Origin: Hyphomonas sp.
GTDB lineage: Bacteria > Pseudomonadota > Alphaproteobacteria > Caulobacterales > Hyphomonadaceae
Reading direction: 5' to 3'
Assembly: GCF_018402285.1 (NCBI RefSeq)
Contig: NZ_JAGYJH010000006.1
Span: 1 to 64,000, forward strand
DNA: 64,000 nucleotides
Shown in pieces: positions 7,479 to 16,331 of this stretch (position 1 is the stretch's first letter; each line of letters opens with the position of its first letter). The translations under genes were made by a program, and so were the position numbers. The notes under the pieces are model-generated. The model did not search any database and was not told the DNA's origin. It saw only the letters and a program-made list of their open reading frames with translations.

Positions 7479-7793
7479 GTGAACCGAAAAGCCTATACGC
7501 GTGAACTAATGTCGATCTATGCAAACATTCCTGAAGAGCGGCGAGCAGACTTTTCGGCTATATTTGCGGAAAGGGAAAAGAATCAGGTTTTGGCTTTCGG
7601 CTGCAATGCTTGGCTTGGCGGTTTGGGGATTGACCGTTTCTATGTCGGGCAGCCTATCCTTGGAGTTATCAAGCTGCTCACCCTGGGTGGCTTTGGGGTT
7701 TGGATCCTGATTGACTTCTTCCTAATTGGAGGCGTCGCTAGAGAGCGAAGCATTGAGGTGGCGCATTCTATTCGCGAATCCATGCGTGCTTGA
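7479..7793 (+). CDS. TM2 domain-containing membrane protein
   Basis: 104 residues. After a soluble N-terminus of about 40 residues comes the TM2 domain, two transmembrane helices joined by a short turn: LAFGCNAWLGGLGIDRFYVG, then GVIKLLTLGGFGVWILIDFFLI. The DRFYxG and WxLIDxF residues are the family hallmark. Bacterial TM2 proteins are small inner-membrane proteins of unknown function. I chose the GTG at 7479 because AGGGGAGGG (7465-7473) is the only strong ribosome site nearby. In-frame starts at 7407 and 7425 would add residues with no family match. Confidence 0.8.
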   Translation: MNRKAYTRELMSIYANIPEERRADFSAIFAEREKNQVLAFGCNAWLGGLGIDRFYVGQPILGVIKLLTLGGFGVWILIDFFLIGGVARERSIEVAHSIRESMRA

Positions 7794-7934
7794 AGGGCAG
7801 AGATAATCTGCTCGAGCACAATGTGTGGATCGTGTTCCATAAGGTGATGTGGATCGTCATTGGCCTGAAGGACTTGGCCGGGCTATGTGACAGCTCACAC
7901 CTGCTGCAGGCACGCTGACGAGGGGTTATCGCAG

Positions 7935-8345
7935 ACTGGCGCGAGTGTTCAGCGTCATGTGGCGTCCTTTCTGCACGGCCCATACCTCCGGCTATTCCAA
8001 GAGGGTGGCCCCAGCCAGTCTGCGCATGGCGTCCTCATTGGGTAAAGAGGCCGACATCATCCATGCGTCGTTTGATTTCACTGCCTGGGCATTGGGCGGA
8101 CGTGGTTCTGTGCAACGTCGTGCGATTGGGCTGAGGGAACGTCAGGCAGGCGAGGACGTCTTCTTCTGCCTCTTCAATCAGCGGGGCGGGCTTGGGCAGT
8201 TTTGGTCGCAACTGGCCGGCGCCACTCGCTTCCTTGCAGAGGCATAGTCGCTCTGGGCGAACCCGGCTGCTCTTGTCGACATAGGCTAGGATACTACTCT
8301 GGAAATGCACGCAGCAGCGTTCCCGACTGGCATTTGGAGCGCTGG
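7935..8345 (-). pseudogene. Decayed IS256-family transposase (C-terminal fragment)
   Basis: On the minus strand the frame from about 8345 down reads RCCVHFQSSILAYVDKS, then LRPKLPKPAPLIEEAEEDVLACLTFP, then HRTTLHRT and SEIKRRMDDVGLF. These are the ordered landmarks of the C-terminal third of IS256 transposases (RCRVHF, AEEDVLAYMTFP, HRTKLHSTN, EIKRRTDVVGIFPN). A one-base shift near 8040 moves the match (PNEDAMRRLAGATLLE) into another frame. A stop follows, and then EVWAVQKGRHMTL. The N-terminal two thirds and clear terminal repeats are missing, so the element is dead. Confidence 0.8.
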
Positions 8346-9441
8346 ACCTGTCGCTGTTCTGAATAAACAGTAAGCGGAGCACCAGAATGGATGAAGTGCT
8401 GGCAGGCGATTGGGTGCTTGTGCTGAGGTGGGACGTTTTGGCTCGTGACCCTTCTTCAGAGACCGGAGGAAAATGTTCCAGGTATATTGGGCTCATTCAG
8501 GAAATCGCCGCTCCTGGAAACAGTGAGAATTATGCGGACAAGGAGGAAATTTAACCGGTCAGCTGCTGAGGGGCTGCGCGCGCCTGCCCTTAAAAAAGGA
8601 GTGTCACGTATTGACCCCTGTAACAAACTTATCTGGTTTGATTGAGCGGGGTCTACGGAGCGCGGGCGCAGTATCCGGAAATAGCACGCAGGAAAAAAAG
8701 GGCGACCATACCACGGAGATGCAATATGGCCGCCCGTTCAAGGACAAGATAGATGGCTACCAACTGGTCACGGAAGTCCAGCTGGAGATAACAAAGTGCC
8801 GCGATTATCCCTGCGCGCCAAGCTATTCATCCGGATATTCAAAGTTGAAGATTTGGTAAACCCAAAAATTCAGATGAGCCGCAGATTGGAAAATCAGTAA
8901 GCGGATAAAAAGAGCCTGCTCACTCAAAGAATGGGAAATCGCAGTCCATTTTCTCCTGCTGTCGACGTGCATGTTCTGAGCATTTCACGCTTGGTCACGG
9001 GCCAGCTATTATTTTTGTTGGAGGGCGCACCTTGCGAAATTGCCAAAGGCACAAAGAGCAGAAACGGGGCAATGATGAACCAGAAGGGCAGTATCAACTG
9101 AATTTACCCGTTCGGTCGTGGGATTGCCCATGCTGCATCTTTGTTCTGCGACTGACGGGGGCAACACCAAACGGCGTAGCAGGTCTCCAAAGGCTATATG
9201 GTCGACAGCGCCGGGCTTTCCGACGGAAGGGCGCCGAGTGGTGGCTCGGTTCGCTTGAGCAATTTTCTGTTACATTGTCTTTGGGTTTCTGTCTCCGGGA
9301 TTAGGCCGCAAACGGAACTGGCAGCAGCGCGTTGTGGTAGGTGTGATCGCGCGATTGCTGGGTGGCAGCTAAAACTGCAGCTCTTGCTGTGCTATCGGGC
9401 CGCGCTATCGTGTCCTCCTAGGGAATACCAGTGAGGGGACG
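8346..9441 (+). other. Long stretch without an intact gene
   Basis: About 1.1 kb with only short frames of up to 90 codons, none with family features I can recognise. A short frame beginning near 8532 with MRTRRKF faintly resembles the opening of IS3-type OrfA proteins but breaks off within 40 codons. Together with the IS256 remnant to the left, this looks like decayed mobile DNA. Confidence 0.55.
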
Positions 9442-10164
9442 ATGTCAGGATTTGCGACACATGTTTTTGCGGCCTTGATGGCCTGTCTCGGCCTTACGGC
9501 CTGCATAAGCCAACGCGAGCATGTGCTTGCGCCGGATGCGCGCGGCATCGTGATCGACGCTTTGCAGAACCAGCCGGTGCAGGGCGCCACGGTTCGGTAT
9601 CCAGAGGTTGGGGGGCTGGCGCCGGCAATCACAGATGCAGAGGGCAGCTTCACGCTACCGGGACTAACCGACAAGCGCATGATTGTCGCTCTCCCGATGG
9701 GCGGTATTTACAGGAGCCTTACCGAGGTTCGGGTTTCCGCAACGGGACTGGCGGATGGGTATGCCAGCGCAGCCTTCATCAATGGGGGACGACCTGCGAA
9801 GGCCGTCTACCGGATTGTCGTGCTGATGTTCCCGGCTGCTGCGGCTGAGACCCCACTCCATGAACTGATGCGGGACTGTGTGGAAGGGCCTGAACAGGAC
9901 CACGCATTGCATCTTGCCGGTTATGTTTCCGCGCTCGACCCGAAGAACCCGCCTGTATGGTTTGATGAGGAAACACCTGAAGCCCTGCTGGAGCATCTCC
10001 ATCATGCCCTGCCATCCTCCGGATTTATGGCTTGTGAGCGGATGAGCGAAGCCTACGAGATGTTCAAGACGCAGACAGAGCCGCTGGAGGCGATCCGGAG
10101 AGCCGCCTATATTGAAAGCCTGCCTCTTCATCTAAGGCCGTCTCCAGAGCCCGGGAGCGAGTGA
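9442..10164 (+). CDS. Lipoprotein with carboxypeptidase-regulatory-like domain
   Basis: A 240-residue product. The lipoprotein signal ends in L-T-A-C with Cys21. Residues about 34-110 form a transthyretin-like repeat: RGIVIDALQNQPVQGATVRYP, then TDAEGSFTLPGL, ending in VRVSATGLADGY. This is the carboxypeptidase-regulatory (peptidase-associated) beta-sandwich often used in surface carbohydrate or protein binding. The C-terminal half is helical and unrecognised. The gene stands alone between the decayed region and the three-gene operon, about 170 bases upstream of the latter and in the same direction. GAGGGG precedes the ATG. Confidence 0.75.
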   Translation: MSGFATHVFAALMACLGLTACISQREHVLAPDARGIVIDALQNQPVQGATVRYPEVGGLAPAITDAEGSFTLPGLTDKRMIVALPMGGIYRSLTEVRVSATGLADGYASAAFINGGRPAKAVYRIVVLMFPAAAAETPLHELMRDCVEGPEQDHALHLAGYVSALDPKNPPVWFDEETPEALLEHLHHALPSSGFMACERMSEAYEMFKTQTEPLEAIRRAAYIESLPLHLRPSPEPGSE

Positions 10165-10337
10165 TGCAGGCTGCTGCTTGTGGGGCTGAAGCCCTATAGC
10201 CGATGCCTTCCGATAAGGCGTGACGCAAAAGATTCAATAATCGAAATTTGCCGTTTTTCGATAAATACTTCTTGCGAAGACGGCCTGCTTTGCTACCTTT
10301 CCGCTAAGTCCGCAGTTCCGCGGGAAACATCGGAGGC

Positions 10338-11537
10338 ATGAGCAAGATGGCCCAGGCGACAAGCCCCTCGGCACTTCAGTATCTCGACAAGGCAATGGGC
10401 GGGCTGAAACAGCTTGGCCTGGTGCCTGACAGTTCAAAGAGCGGGGCCGCGCCGATCGTGGCGCTGCTGGAGCAGATTGCCGACCTTGAACCGGAGAAGG
10501 TGGCGGCGATTGCCCGCACGCTGGATCAGGCAAGCCTCTTCAATGACGTGGTGCGCGAGCAGGTCGCCGGCATCACCGTCGGTGAGCGGTATGAAGGGAT
10601 CACGACCGCCTTCAACTCCATCCGCGATGATGCCAAATCCCTCGTCGACCAGTATGCCGATGGCAAGATTTCGACGATGGAACGCGTCTCGAATGTCTGG
10701 ATGAAGATGACGCGGGGCGATATCGCCAGCCGTTTCGGCAGGATCAAGGATCTTTATCTCGAGGTTCAGAACGAGTCGGCCAACCAGATCGACCGCGAAC
10801 GTAAGATCCTGGAAGCCTATCTCGACTTCCGCGGAGCGATGAAACAGTCTGAAGTACTGGCGCTGGAAGTGCTCAAGGCGGCTGAAGGAGAGCTGGACGC
10901 GGCCAAGGCCAAGGTGAGCGAAGCAGTGGCGGCAGTGGCCGGCTATGCGGGGGAAGACCCTGCTGAGCGCGCGCGGCTGGAACTTGCCCGCGATGAGCAG
11001 CTGCGCCTGCTGCAGGCCGAGGAGAAGCGCTACCAGATTTCCAAGGATCTCTCCGACAACATAACCATCGGCTACAACACATCTGAAGTGATCATGGCAC
11101 GCCTCGTTCAGACGACGAATGCCAAGGAGCGGGTCTATGCCCAGTCGGTAAGCTTCTTCTCGACCAATGAGATCGTTCTGACGGCGTTGACCGCGAGCTT
11201 CACCGGCATGCACGGCCTGCATGAGTCCACGCAGACACTTGAAGCGATGAAGAAGGGCGTAGATCAGAGCCTGGAAGTGCTCGCCGACATTGGCGGGCAG
11301 GTGCAGGAAGCGGCTGTCCGGGCGGGCTATGGCCCGACGGTCTCGGCGGCCTCGGTCAAGATGCTGGTGGAGAGTGTCGTCTCTTATCAGGAACGTGCCC
11401 AGACGATCATTGCCGAAATGCGCAAGCTATCGACCGAGAACTCGAAAGAGATCCGTGAAGCGGTCGAAGATGGCAAGCGCCGCCTGACCAAGCTCGTTGA
11501 AGAGGGCGCAACGCTCGCGCTGCTTCCCAAGCCGTGA
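10338..11537 (+). CDS. Coiled-coil protein of unknown function, first gene of a three-gene operon
   Basis: 399 residues, almost entirely alpha-helical with no signal peptide and no clear transmembrane segment. Long helical arms lie at about 150-230 (ERKILEAYLDFRGAMKQSEVLALEV) and 340-395 (SYQERAQTIIAEMRKLSTENSKEIRE). A less charged middle (FFSTNEIVLTALTASFTGMHGLHE) lies between them. The pattern is faintly like the helical bundle of TelA (toxic-anion resistance) proteins, but I do not claim membership. A CGGAGG ribosome site precedes the ATG. Its stop overlaps the start of the next gene by four bases (GTGA), so translation is coupled and the products probably act together. Confidence 0.7.
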   Translation: MSKMAQATSPSALQYLDKAMGGLKQLGLVPDSSKSGAAPIVALLEQIADLEPEKVAAIARTLDQASLFNDVVREQVAGITVGERYEGITTAFNSIRDDAKSLVDQYADGKISTMERVSNVWMKMTRGDIASRFGRIKDLYLEVQNESANQIDRERKILEAYLDFRGAMKQSEVLALEVLKAAEGELDAAKAKVSEAVAAVAGYAGEDPAERARLELARDEQLRLLQAEEKRYQISKDLSDNITIGYNTSEVIMARLVQTTNAKERVYAQSVSFFSTNEIVLTALTASFTGMHGLHESTQTLEAMKKGVDQSLEVLADIGGQVQEAAVRAGYGPTVSAASVKMLVESVVSYQERAQTIIAEMRKLSTENSKEIREAVEDGKRRLTKLVEEGATLALLPKP

Positions 11538-12484
11538 GCACGCCTGCCGCTCCGGCGATCCGTGACAGGAACACGCTCGACGACGTCCTCCTTGCGATGG
11601 ACGTCGTCGACACCCTGCGTCACCGTGAACAGCTTGTGCTGAGCGAGCTGGACGCGGGCGCGCGGGAGGCGGCACTATTGGGGCGGCTAAAGGAAATCTA
11701 TGCAGCGCAGGGCATTGATGTGCCCGAGCAGATACTCAAGGAGGGCGTGAAGGCCCTGGAGGAACGGCGGTTCATATATGAGCCGCCCAAGCCGTCCATC
11801 GCCGTCAGCCTGGCGAAGATATACATAGCGCGCGGGCGCTGGATGGCGCCGCTGATCCTGGCTGTGATCGCGCTGGGCTCTCTTGGCGCAGCCTGGCATC
11901 TGGGCGTTGCCGTGCCCGAGCAGGAACGGGCTGAAGCTGCGCGGGTGGAACTTGCTCAAACGCTGCCCTCCGAGACCGGACGGTTGCATCGCGAGGTAAC
12001 GGCGTTGGCGCTGGAAGAGGCGGCGCGCCTAAAGGCGGACGCATTGAAAGCCGACGCAGACCGCGCGATTGCTGCGGGCGACCTGACAGCGGCCCGCACT
12101 GCGCGCGACGCTCTTGCCCTGCTGCAGCAGGATCTGGCCGCGGTGTATGATGTGCGGGTCGTTTATGGGCCGGGGGAAGCGCGCTCAGGCGTATTCCGCA
12201 TTCCCGAGGACGTACCCGGCGGGCGCAATTATTACCTGATTGTCGAGGCGGTCGATCCAGCCGGACGTCTGGTGGAGGTGCTGGTATCCAGCGAAGAGGA
12301 TCGCCGGTCCGACCGTGTGACACGCTGGGGGCAGAGGGTCAGTGAGGCCGTGTTCGAGTCGGTCGCCGATGACAAAGGCGACGATCAGATCATCCAGAAC
12401 TCCGTCATCGGACGCAAATCGCAGGGGTATGTTTCGCCGCAATACACGGTTGAAACGCCCGGCGGCGCGATACTGGAGTGGTGA
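11534..12484 (+). CDS. DUF6384-like single-pass membrane protein, second gene of the operon
   Basis: 316 residues from a GTG start that overlaps the previous stop. The N-terminal ~95 residues (LLAMDVVDTLRHREQL ... KEIYAAQGIDVPEQILKEGVKALEERRFIYEPP) match my memory of the DUF6384 domain. That name should be checked against a profile. One transmembrane helix follows at about 103-127 (APLILAVIALGSLGAAW), then a helical, charged segment (about 130-205). The beta-rich C-terminal domain (VYDVRVVYGPGEARSGVFRIPED) carries YYLIVEAVD and is probably periplasmic. It may anchor the two coiled-coil partners to the inner membrane. The function is unknown. Confidence 0.7.
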   Translation: MSTPAAPAIRDRNTLDDVLLAMDVVDTLRHREQLVLSELDAGAREAALLGRLKEIYAAQGIDVPEQILKEGVKALEERRFIYEPPKPSIAVSLAKIYIARGRWMAPLILAVIALGSLGAAWHLGVAVPEQERAEAARVELAQTLPSETGRLHREVTALALEEAARLKADALKADADRAIAAGDLTAARTARDALALLQQDLAAVYDVRVVYGPGEARSGVFRIPEDVPGGRNYYLIVEAVDPAGRLVEVLVSSEEDRRSDRVTRWGQRVSEAVFESVADDKGDDQIIQNSVIGRKSQGYVSPQYTVETPGGAILEW

Positions 12485-12488
12485 TGCC

Positions 12489-14054
12489 ATGAGCAAGTCC
12501 TTCAATGGCCGGGACGCTTTGGCGGAGCTTGACCGCCTGACCGCGCGTGTGCGCCAGTCACTCACTGAGGCCCTTGCCGCTGCAGACGCTGCCGGCGCCC
12601 GACGGGCCGCGATCCAGAAAGAGCAGGCGAGCGCTTACGCTGCGCTGGCGCAGTTGCGGCTCGGGCTGACGCAGGCGGAGGGTGCACCGGCAACCTTTGG
12701 CCAGATCGAAGCCTCCGCAAGCGGCATTGCCGCGCGCCATGCGGCGTTCGTGGAGCAGGAACGCCAGGCGCTTGATGCGGCAGCGGCGGATGTCCAGTCA
12801 CGGGAAGAAGCGCGCCAGGCGCTGGCGGCCGCGCATGACGCTGCCATTGCCCTCTATGAAGCCCGCGTTGCCGAGGCGGAAGCGCGTCTCAAACAGAGCA
12901 ACGAATATGGGAGCCTGACCGGGGCGGCTGAAGAGGCGCGCGCGATGACCCAGCGGGCGGCGCAGAAGCTGGAGATTGCAAGAGCCGACCGGGAAGAGAA
13001 AGGCAAGCCTTATCGGGACGATCCGCTGTTCAGCTATCTGTGGAAACGCAAGTTCCGCTCGCCGGACTATAAGGCATCCCCTTTGATCCGTATGCTGGAT
13101 GGCTGGGTGGCAGGCGTTTGCAAGTATGATCAGGCGTTTCTGAACTATCAGCGGCTGACCGAGCTGCCTGACCGGATTGCCGAACATGCTGCTTATATGG
13201 CGCGTCTTGCCGATGAGGCCGAAGCGCGGCTTGTGGAGGCAGAAGCGCGCGCCATGGCAGAAGCTGGCACCGAAGCGCTGAAAGCGGACGCAGAGCGCAT
13301 CAAGACCGAGATCGAGGCATGTGACGCCGCAATTGACGTCGCCGAAGCCCACTATGGCGCGGTGGCAGAGCGCCATGGCGCGGCGCTGCGCGAGGAGATC
13401 GGTCCGGCGGTGGAAACCCGGCAGCAGCTGGAAGTAGCGCTCCGCAAGGCAAGCTTTCCTGACCTGCGCGTGCTGGCCGCAGAAACGCCGGAGCCCGATG
13501 ATGACCGGATCGTTGACAGGCTCGTGCGGCTGCGAACAGAAGAGATGTCACTGGAGCTTGAAGCAGAGCGCGTGAGGGCACGGCCCGCTGCGCTGCGCGA
13601 CGAGCTCGGGCGTGTGGAAGCCCTGCGCCGGCAGTTCAAGCAGGCGCGGTTTGACAGTCCTTATGCGGTTGTTTCCAGGTCGGCGTTTGACGAAGTGATT
13701 TCCGACCTGTTACGGGACAAGGTGGATGTGCGCGGCGCGCTGCAACGGCTGAGCCGGTCCGTGCGGCGGGCCGAGGTGCCCTCACAGGCACACCCCGATT
13801 TCGGAGGGCAGGGACGCAGCCAGACGATTGGCTTGCCCGATGTTCTGGGCGGCATGATCGGCGGCGTTCTGGGCGAGGTGCTGGAAGAAGTCATCCGCGA
13901 AACGACGCGCGGCGGGGGCGGGTACGGGTCGGGCCCGATCTTTCCCGGACCGCCGAAGCGGCCCTCGCGTCCCTCGCGCAGTGGCGGGCGATCCTTTCCT
14001 TCTGGCGGGGGCAGGAAAGGCGGCGGAGGCTTCAAGACAGGCGGCGGCTTCTGA
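12489..14054 (+). CDS. Coiled-coil protein with Gly-rich tail, third gene of the operon
   Basis: 521 residues from ATG 12489, four bases after the previous stop. An open frame upstream to 12342 overlaps the preceding gene and is not used. Residues 1-160 and 220-440 are long coiled coils rich in Ala, Glu and Arg. A compact conserved-looking insert near 165-210 (YRDDPLFSYLWKRKFRS) separates them. Next come a hydrophobic Gly-rich amphipathic stretch (VLGGMIGGVLGEVLEEV) and a low-complexity Gly/Ser/Pro/Arg tail ending GGGGFKTGGGF. There is no signal peptide. I do not recognise the family. It is inferred to work with the two upstream products. Confidence 0.68.
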   Translation: MSKSFNGRDALAELDRLTARVRQSLTEALAAADAAGARRAAIQKEQASAYAALAQLRLGLTQAEGAPATFGQIEASASGIAARHAAFVEQERQALDAAAADVQSREEARQALAAAHDAAIALYEARVAEAEARLKQSNEYGSLTGAAEEARAMTQRAAQKLEIARADREEKGKPYRDDPLFSYLWKRKFRSPDYKASPLIRMLDGWVAGVCKYDQAFLNYQRLTELPDRIAEHAAYMARLADEAEARLVEAEARAMAEAGTEALKADAERIKTEIEACDAAIDVAEAHYGAVAERHGAALREEIGPAVETRQQLEVALRKASFPDLRVLAAETPEPDDDRIVDRLVRLRTEEMSLELEAERVRARPAALRDELGRVEALRRQFKQARFDSPYAVVSRSAFDEVISDLLRDKVDVRGALQRLSRSVRRAEVPSQAHPDFGGQGRSQTIGLPDVLGGMIGGVLGEVLEEVIRETTRGGGGYGSGPIFPGPPKRPSRPSRSGGRSFPSGGGRKGGGGFKTGGGF

Positions 14055-14060
14055 CGCTGC

Positions 14061-15281
14061 TCAGAGCCCCAGCTGTCCCTTGGAGAGGATCCCGCGCTGG
14101 ATTTCATTCGAGCCGGCATAAATCGAGCCTGCCCGGTCATTGAGATATTTTGCCGGCGCGGTCAGGGCGCTTTCCGGCCCCACGAACGGCTCGTTCGACG
14201 ACAATCTGAGGGCATCTGCCACGGGAACCGGGCCGCCGGGAGAGGTATGCTGAGGCTGGAAGGGCGCGACATAGACCCCTGCCAACTCAATCGAGAGCTC
14301 GGTGAGGTGCTGGCTGAGTTCTGTGCCGCGGATCTTCATCATGGAGGCTTTCAGGCCCGGCGTGCCGCCTGTGGCGAGCTCGGACATCTGCTGCAGCTCG
14401 GCTGCTTCCAGGGCGAGGATGTCGGCTTCGGCAAGCGATAGCTTGCGGGCAAAGCCGGGATCCATAAGGCCCTCTTCAGCGGCCGTGGCGCGGATGGCGC
14501 GCAGGCGGGCGAGGAGGCGGGGGCCGTAGCACGACCCGCCGCGCTCGAATTCCAGCAGATACTTTGCAACCGTCCAGCCTTCGTTGACCTTGCCGACGAC
14601 ATTGGCCTTCGGCACGCGGACATCGGTGAAGAAGACCGCGTTCTGGATATGCTCGCCCGAGAGCATCAGGATGGGATCAACCTTCACGCCGGGCTGGGTC
14701 ATGTCGATCAGGAGGAAGGTGATGCCCTGCTGGAGCTTGCCGGAGCTGTCCGTCCGCACAAGGCAGAACATCTTGTTCGCTTCATGGGCATGGGTGGTCC
14801 AGATTTTCGAGCCGTTGCAGATGAAGGCGTCGTCATCATCGACGGCTGACATTGTGAGGGCGGCTAGGTCCGATCCGGCATGGGGCTCGGAATAGCCCTG
14901 GCACCAGAAATCCTCGCCCGAGAGAATGCGGGGGAGGTAGTAATCCTTCTGCTCCTTTGAGCCGTGGCCAATAAGGGCGGGGCCGCACATGCCGATGCCC
15001 ATGGGCGATAGGGGCGGGGCCCCGGCGCGGGCCATTTCTACATCGAAGATGTAGCGCTGGGCCGGCGTCCAGCCTGTGCCGCCGTATTCGACCGGCCAGG
15101 AGGGACATGCCCAGCCCTGTTTCACCAGGATCTGCTGCCACTTCATGCCGATTGGCTTGGTCGAATAGACGCTGGTCATGCGCTTGGCGTAGGCGCGCAG
15201 GTCTTCGCTCAGGTTCTCGTCCAGAAAGGCGCGAACTTCGTCGCGGAAAGCTTCTTCCTCGCGGGTGAAAGAGAGGTTCAT
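14061..15281 (-). CDS. Acyl-CoA dehydrogenase
   Basis: 406 residues with the full acyl-CoA dehydrogenase layout: N-terminal helical domain (EEEAFRDEVRAFLDENL), FAD-binding beta domain (CQGYSEPHAGSDLAALTMSA, then ICNGSKIWTTHAHEA) and C-terminal helical domain ending in SIYAGSNEIQRGILSKGQLGL. The GSNEIQR motif is standard. The catalytic base cannot be assigned surely, since long-chain, short-chain and FadE-type members differ in its place. It oxidises an acyl-CoA in fatty-acid or related catabolism with ETF as acceptor. Its ATG overlaps the stop of the upstream MpaB-type gene by four bases (ATGA), so the two are translationally coupled. The 3' end meets the three-gene operon head-on with a 6-base gap. 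Confidence 0.9.
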   Translation of the reverse strand: MNLSFTREEEAFRDEVRAFLDENLSEDLRAYAKRMTSVYSTKPIGMKWQQILVKQGWACPSWPVEYGGTGWTPAQRYIFDVEMARAGAPPLSPMGIGMCGPALIGHGSKEQKDYYLPRILSGEDFWCQGYSEPHAGSDLAALTMSAVDDDDAFICNGSKIWTTHAHEANKMFCLVRTDSSGKLQQGITFLLIDMTQPGVKVDPILMLSGEHIQNAVFFTDVRVPKANVVGKVNEGWTVAKYLLEFERGGSCYGPRLLARLRAIRATAAEEGLMDPGFARKLSLAEADILALEAAELQQMSELATGGTPGLKASMMKIRGTELSQHLTELSIELAGVYVAPFQPQHTSPGGPVPVADALRLSSNEPFVGPESALTAPAKYLNDRAGSIYAGSNEIQRGILSKGQLGL

Positions 15282-16201
15282 GCTGCGGCCTCCTTGGCCA
15301 GTGATGCAATGCGTGCGGTTTCGATGAGACGCTGACGTTCGGCTGGCGGTTTCCAGGGAAAGCTGCGGGGCAGGCCGAGGCGCTGGGATGCCTGCGCGGC
15401 GGGGCCATTGAGGTCAGGCGTGCGCTCGGCGATGGCGGCCATGGATTTGACGGTCAGCCTGCCCAGTGGGGAGAGATCATAGTCCGCCCCCAGAGCAAGA
15501 CGTTCGCGCACAGGCCGCGGAAGAATATCAACGGCGGCATGGACCAGCGCGCTTTGCAGACCCCTGGGAACACCTGGGGCGGCGCGGCCAGATTTCATGA
15601 TACCGAGAAATTCGGTGTTGATCGGATGGGGCTCGAACCGGGGCAGGAGGCAGGCTGTCATGGCATTGAAATGTTGTACAGATCGCAGGGGCGTCTGGAC
15701 ACCGTAAAGGCGGGCGACGGCTTCGCCTTCGGTAAAGAACTGGTTCATTTCTTCCTCGGTCAGGATCCGGACAAAGTTGTGATACGCGATCAGGAAGCCA
15801 TAGGCGGCTGTGGCACTCACCCAATCCAGGAGCTCGGGATCAAGGGCGCGGTAGGCTTCACCGGAAGGGGTTTCGCCGCTCACCCGCGAATGCATGTTGG
15901 TGACGCCCTGTATCACGCGCCGGGCGGCGCTGGCGGGGCCATATGCGCCGACCATGGCAGCGATGCCGGTGCGCTTGGAGCGGCCGATGGGGTCTGTCTT
16001 GAAGACCGAATGATCCCATACGCCAGAGCGGATGCGCGCGTCAGCAAACTCCAGAAGGACCGCGCAAACGCCCCCGATAGCGAGGGCAACCGGGTTCTTG
16101 AAGACCTGCCAGGTGATCGACCCGGGTGGGACAAGTGCGGCTTCGCCTGGCGGGGTGGTGTAGTCCACTTTCCAGCCGAGATAGGATTTGAGATCGCTCA
16201 T
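15278..16201 (-). CDS. Oxygenase MpaB family (DUF2236) protein
   Basis: 307 residues. The latex-clearing/MpaB-type (DUF2236) fold shows in VPPGSITWQVFKNPVALAIGGVCAVLLEFADARIRSGV, SGETPSGEAYRALDPELLDWVSATAAYG and the FVRILTEEEMNQFFTEGEAVARLYG block. His and Arg residues in these segments bind heme in characterised relatives (latex-clearing protein, MpaB). Substrates range from rubber to mycophenolate precursors, so the reaction is open. The start at 16201 has GGGGAGGAG just upstream, and the longer frame to 16273 lacks such a site. It is coupled to the acyl-CoA dehydrogenase, suggesting breakdown of an aliphatic or isoprenoid compound. Confidence 0.83.
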   Translation of the reverse strand: MSDLKSYLGWKVDYTTPPGEAALVPPGSITWQVFKNPVALAIGGVCAVLLEFADARIRSGVWDHSVFKTDPIGRSKRTGIAAMVGAYGPASAARRVIQGVTNMHSRVSGETPSGEAYRALDPELLDWVSATAAYGFLIAYHNFVRILTEEEMNQFFTEGEAVARLYGVQTPLRSVQHFNAMTACLLPRFEPHPINTEFLGIMKSGRAAPGVPRGLQSALVHAAVDILPRPVRERLALGADYDLSPLGRLTVKSMAAIAERTPDLNGPAAQASQRLGLPRSFPWKPPAERQRLIETARIASLAKEAAA

Positions 16202-16331
16202 CGTCTCCTCCCCAGGAGTTTGCACCAGCATATCGCAGGGCGCCCGGCCTAAACAGACGCGACGCTGCGTCACCGCGCAGCTTTGGCGCGGCTCAAGGGC
16301 TAGCGGTCACTTGTGATAGGCTGACGGCGCC

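Noticed and set aside
6880-7482. 200-codon open frame on the plus strand
   Set aside because: It overlaps the SDR gene, has no ribosome site, and its product is Cys/Ser-rich with no domain or helix pattern.
8532-8645. MRTRRKF opening resembling an IS3 OrfA start
   Set aside because: Only seven residues agree before the likeness ends; too short to call a mobile element.
10240-10262. Inverted repeat ATCGAAA-N9-TTTCGAT upstream of the coiled-coil operon
   Set aside because: Short arms, A/T-rich and a long spacer; expected by chance in an AT-rich gap, so kept only as a note.
12342-12488. Upstream extension of the third coiled-coil gene
   Set aside because: It lies inside the preceding gene; the ATG at 12489 directly follows that gene's stop and gives the natural start.
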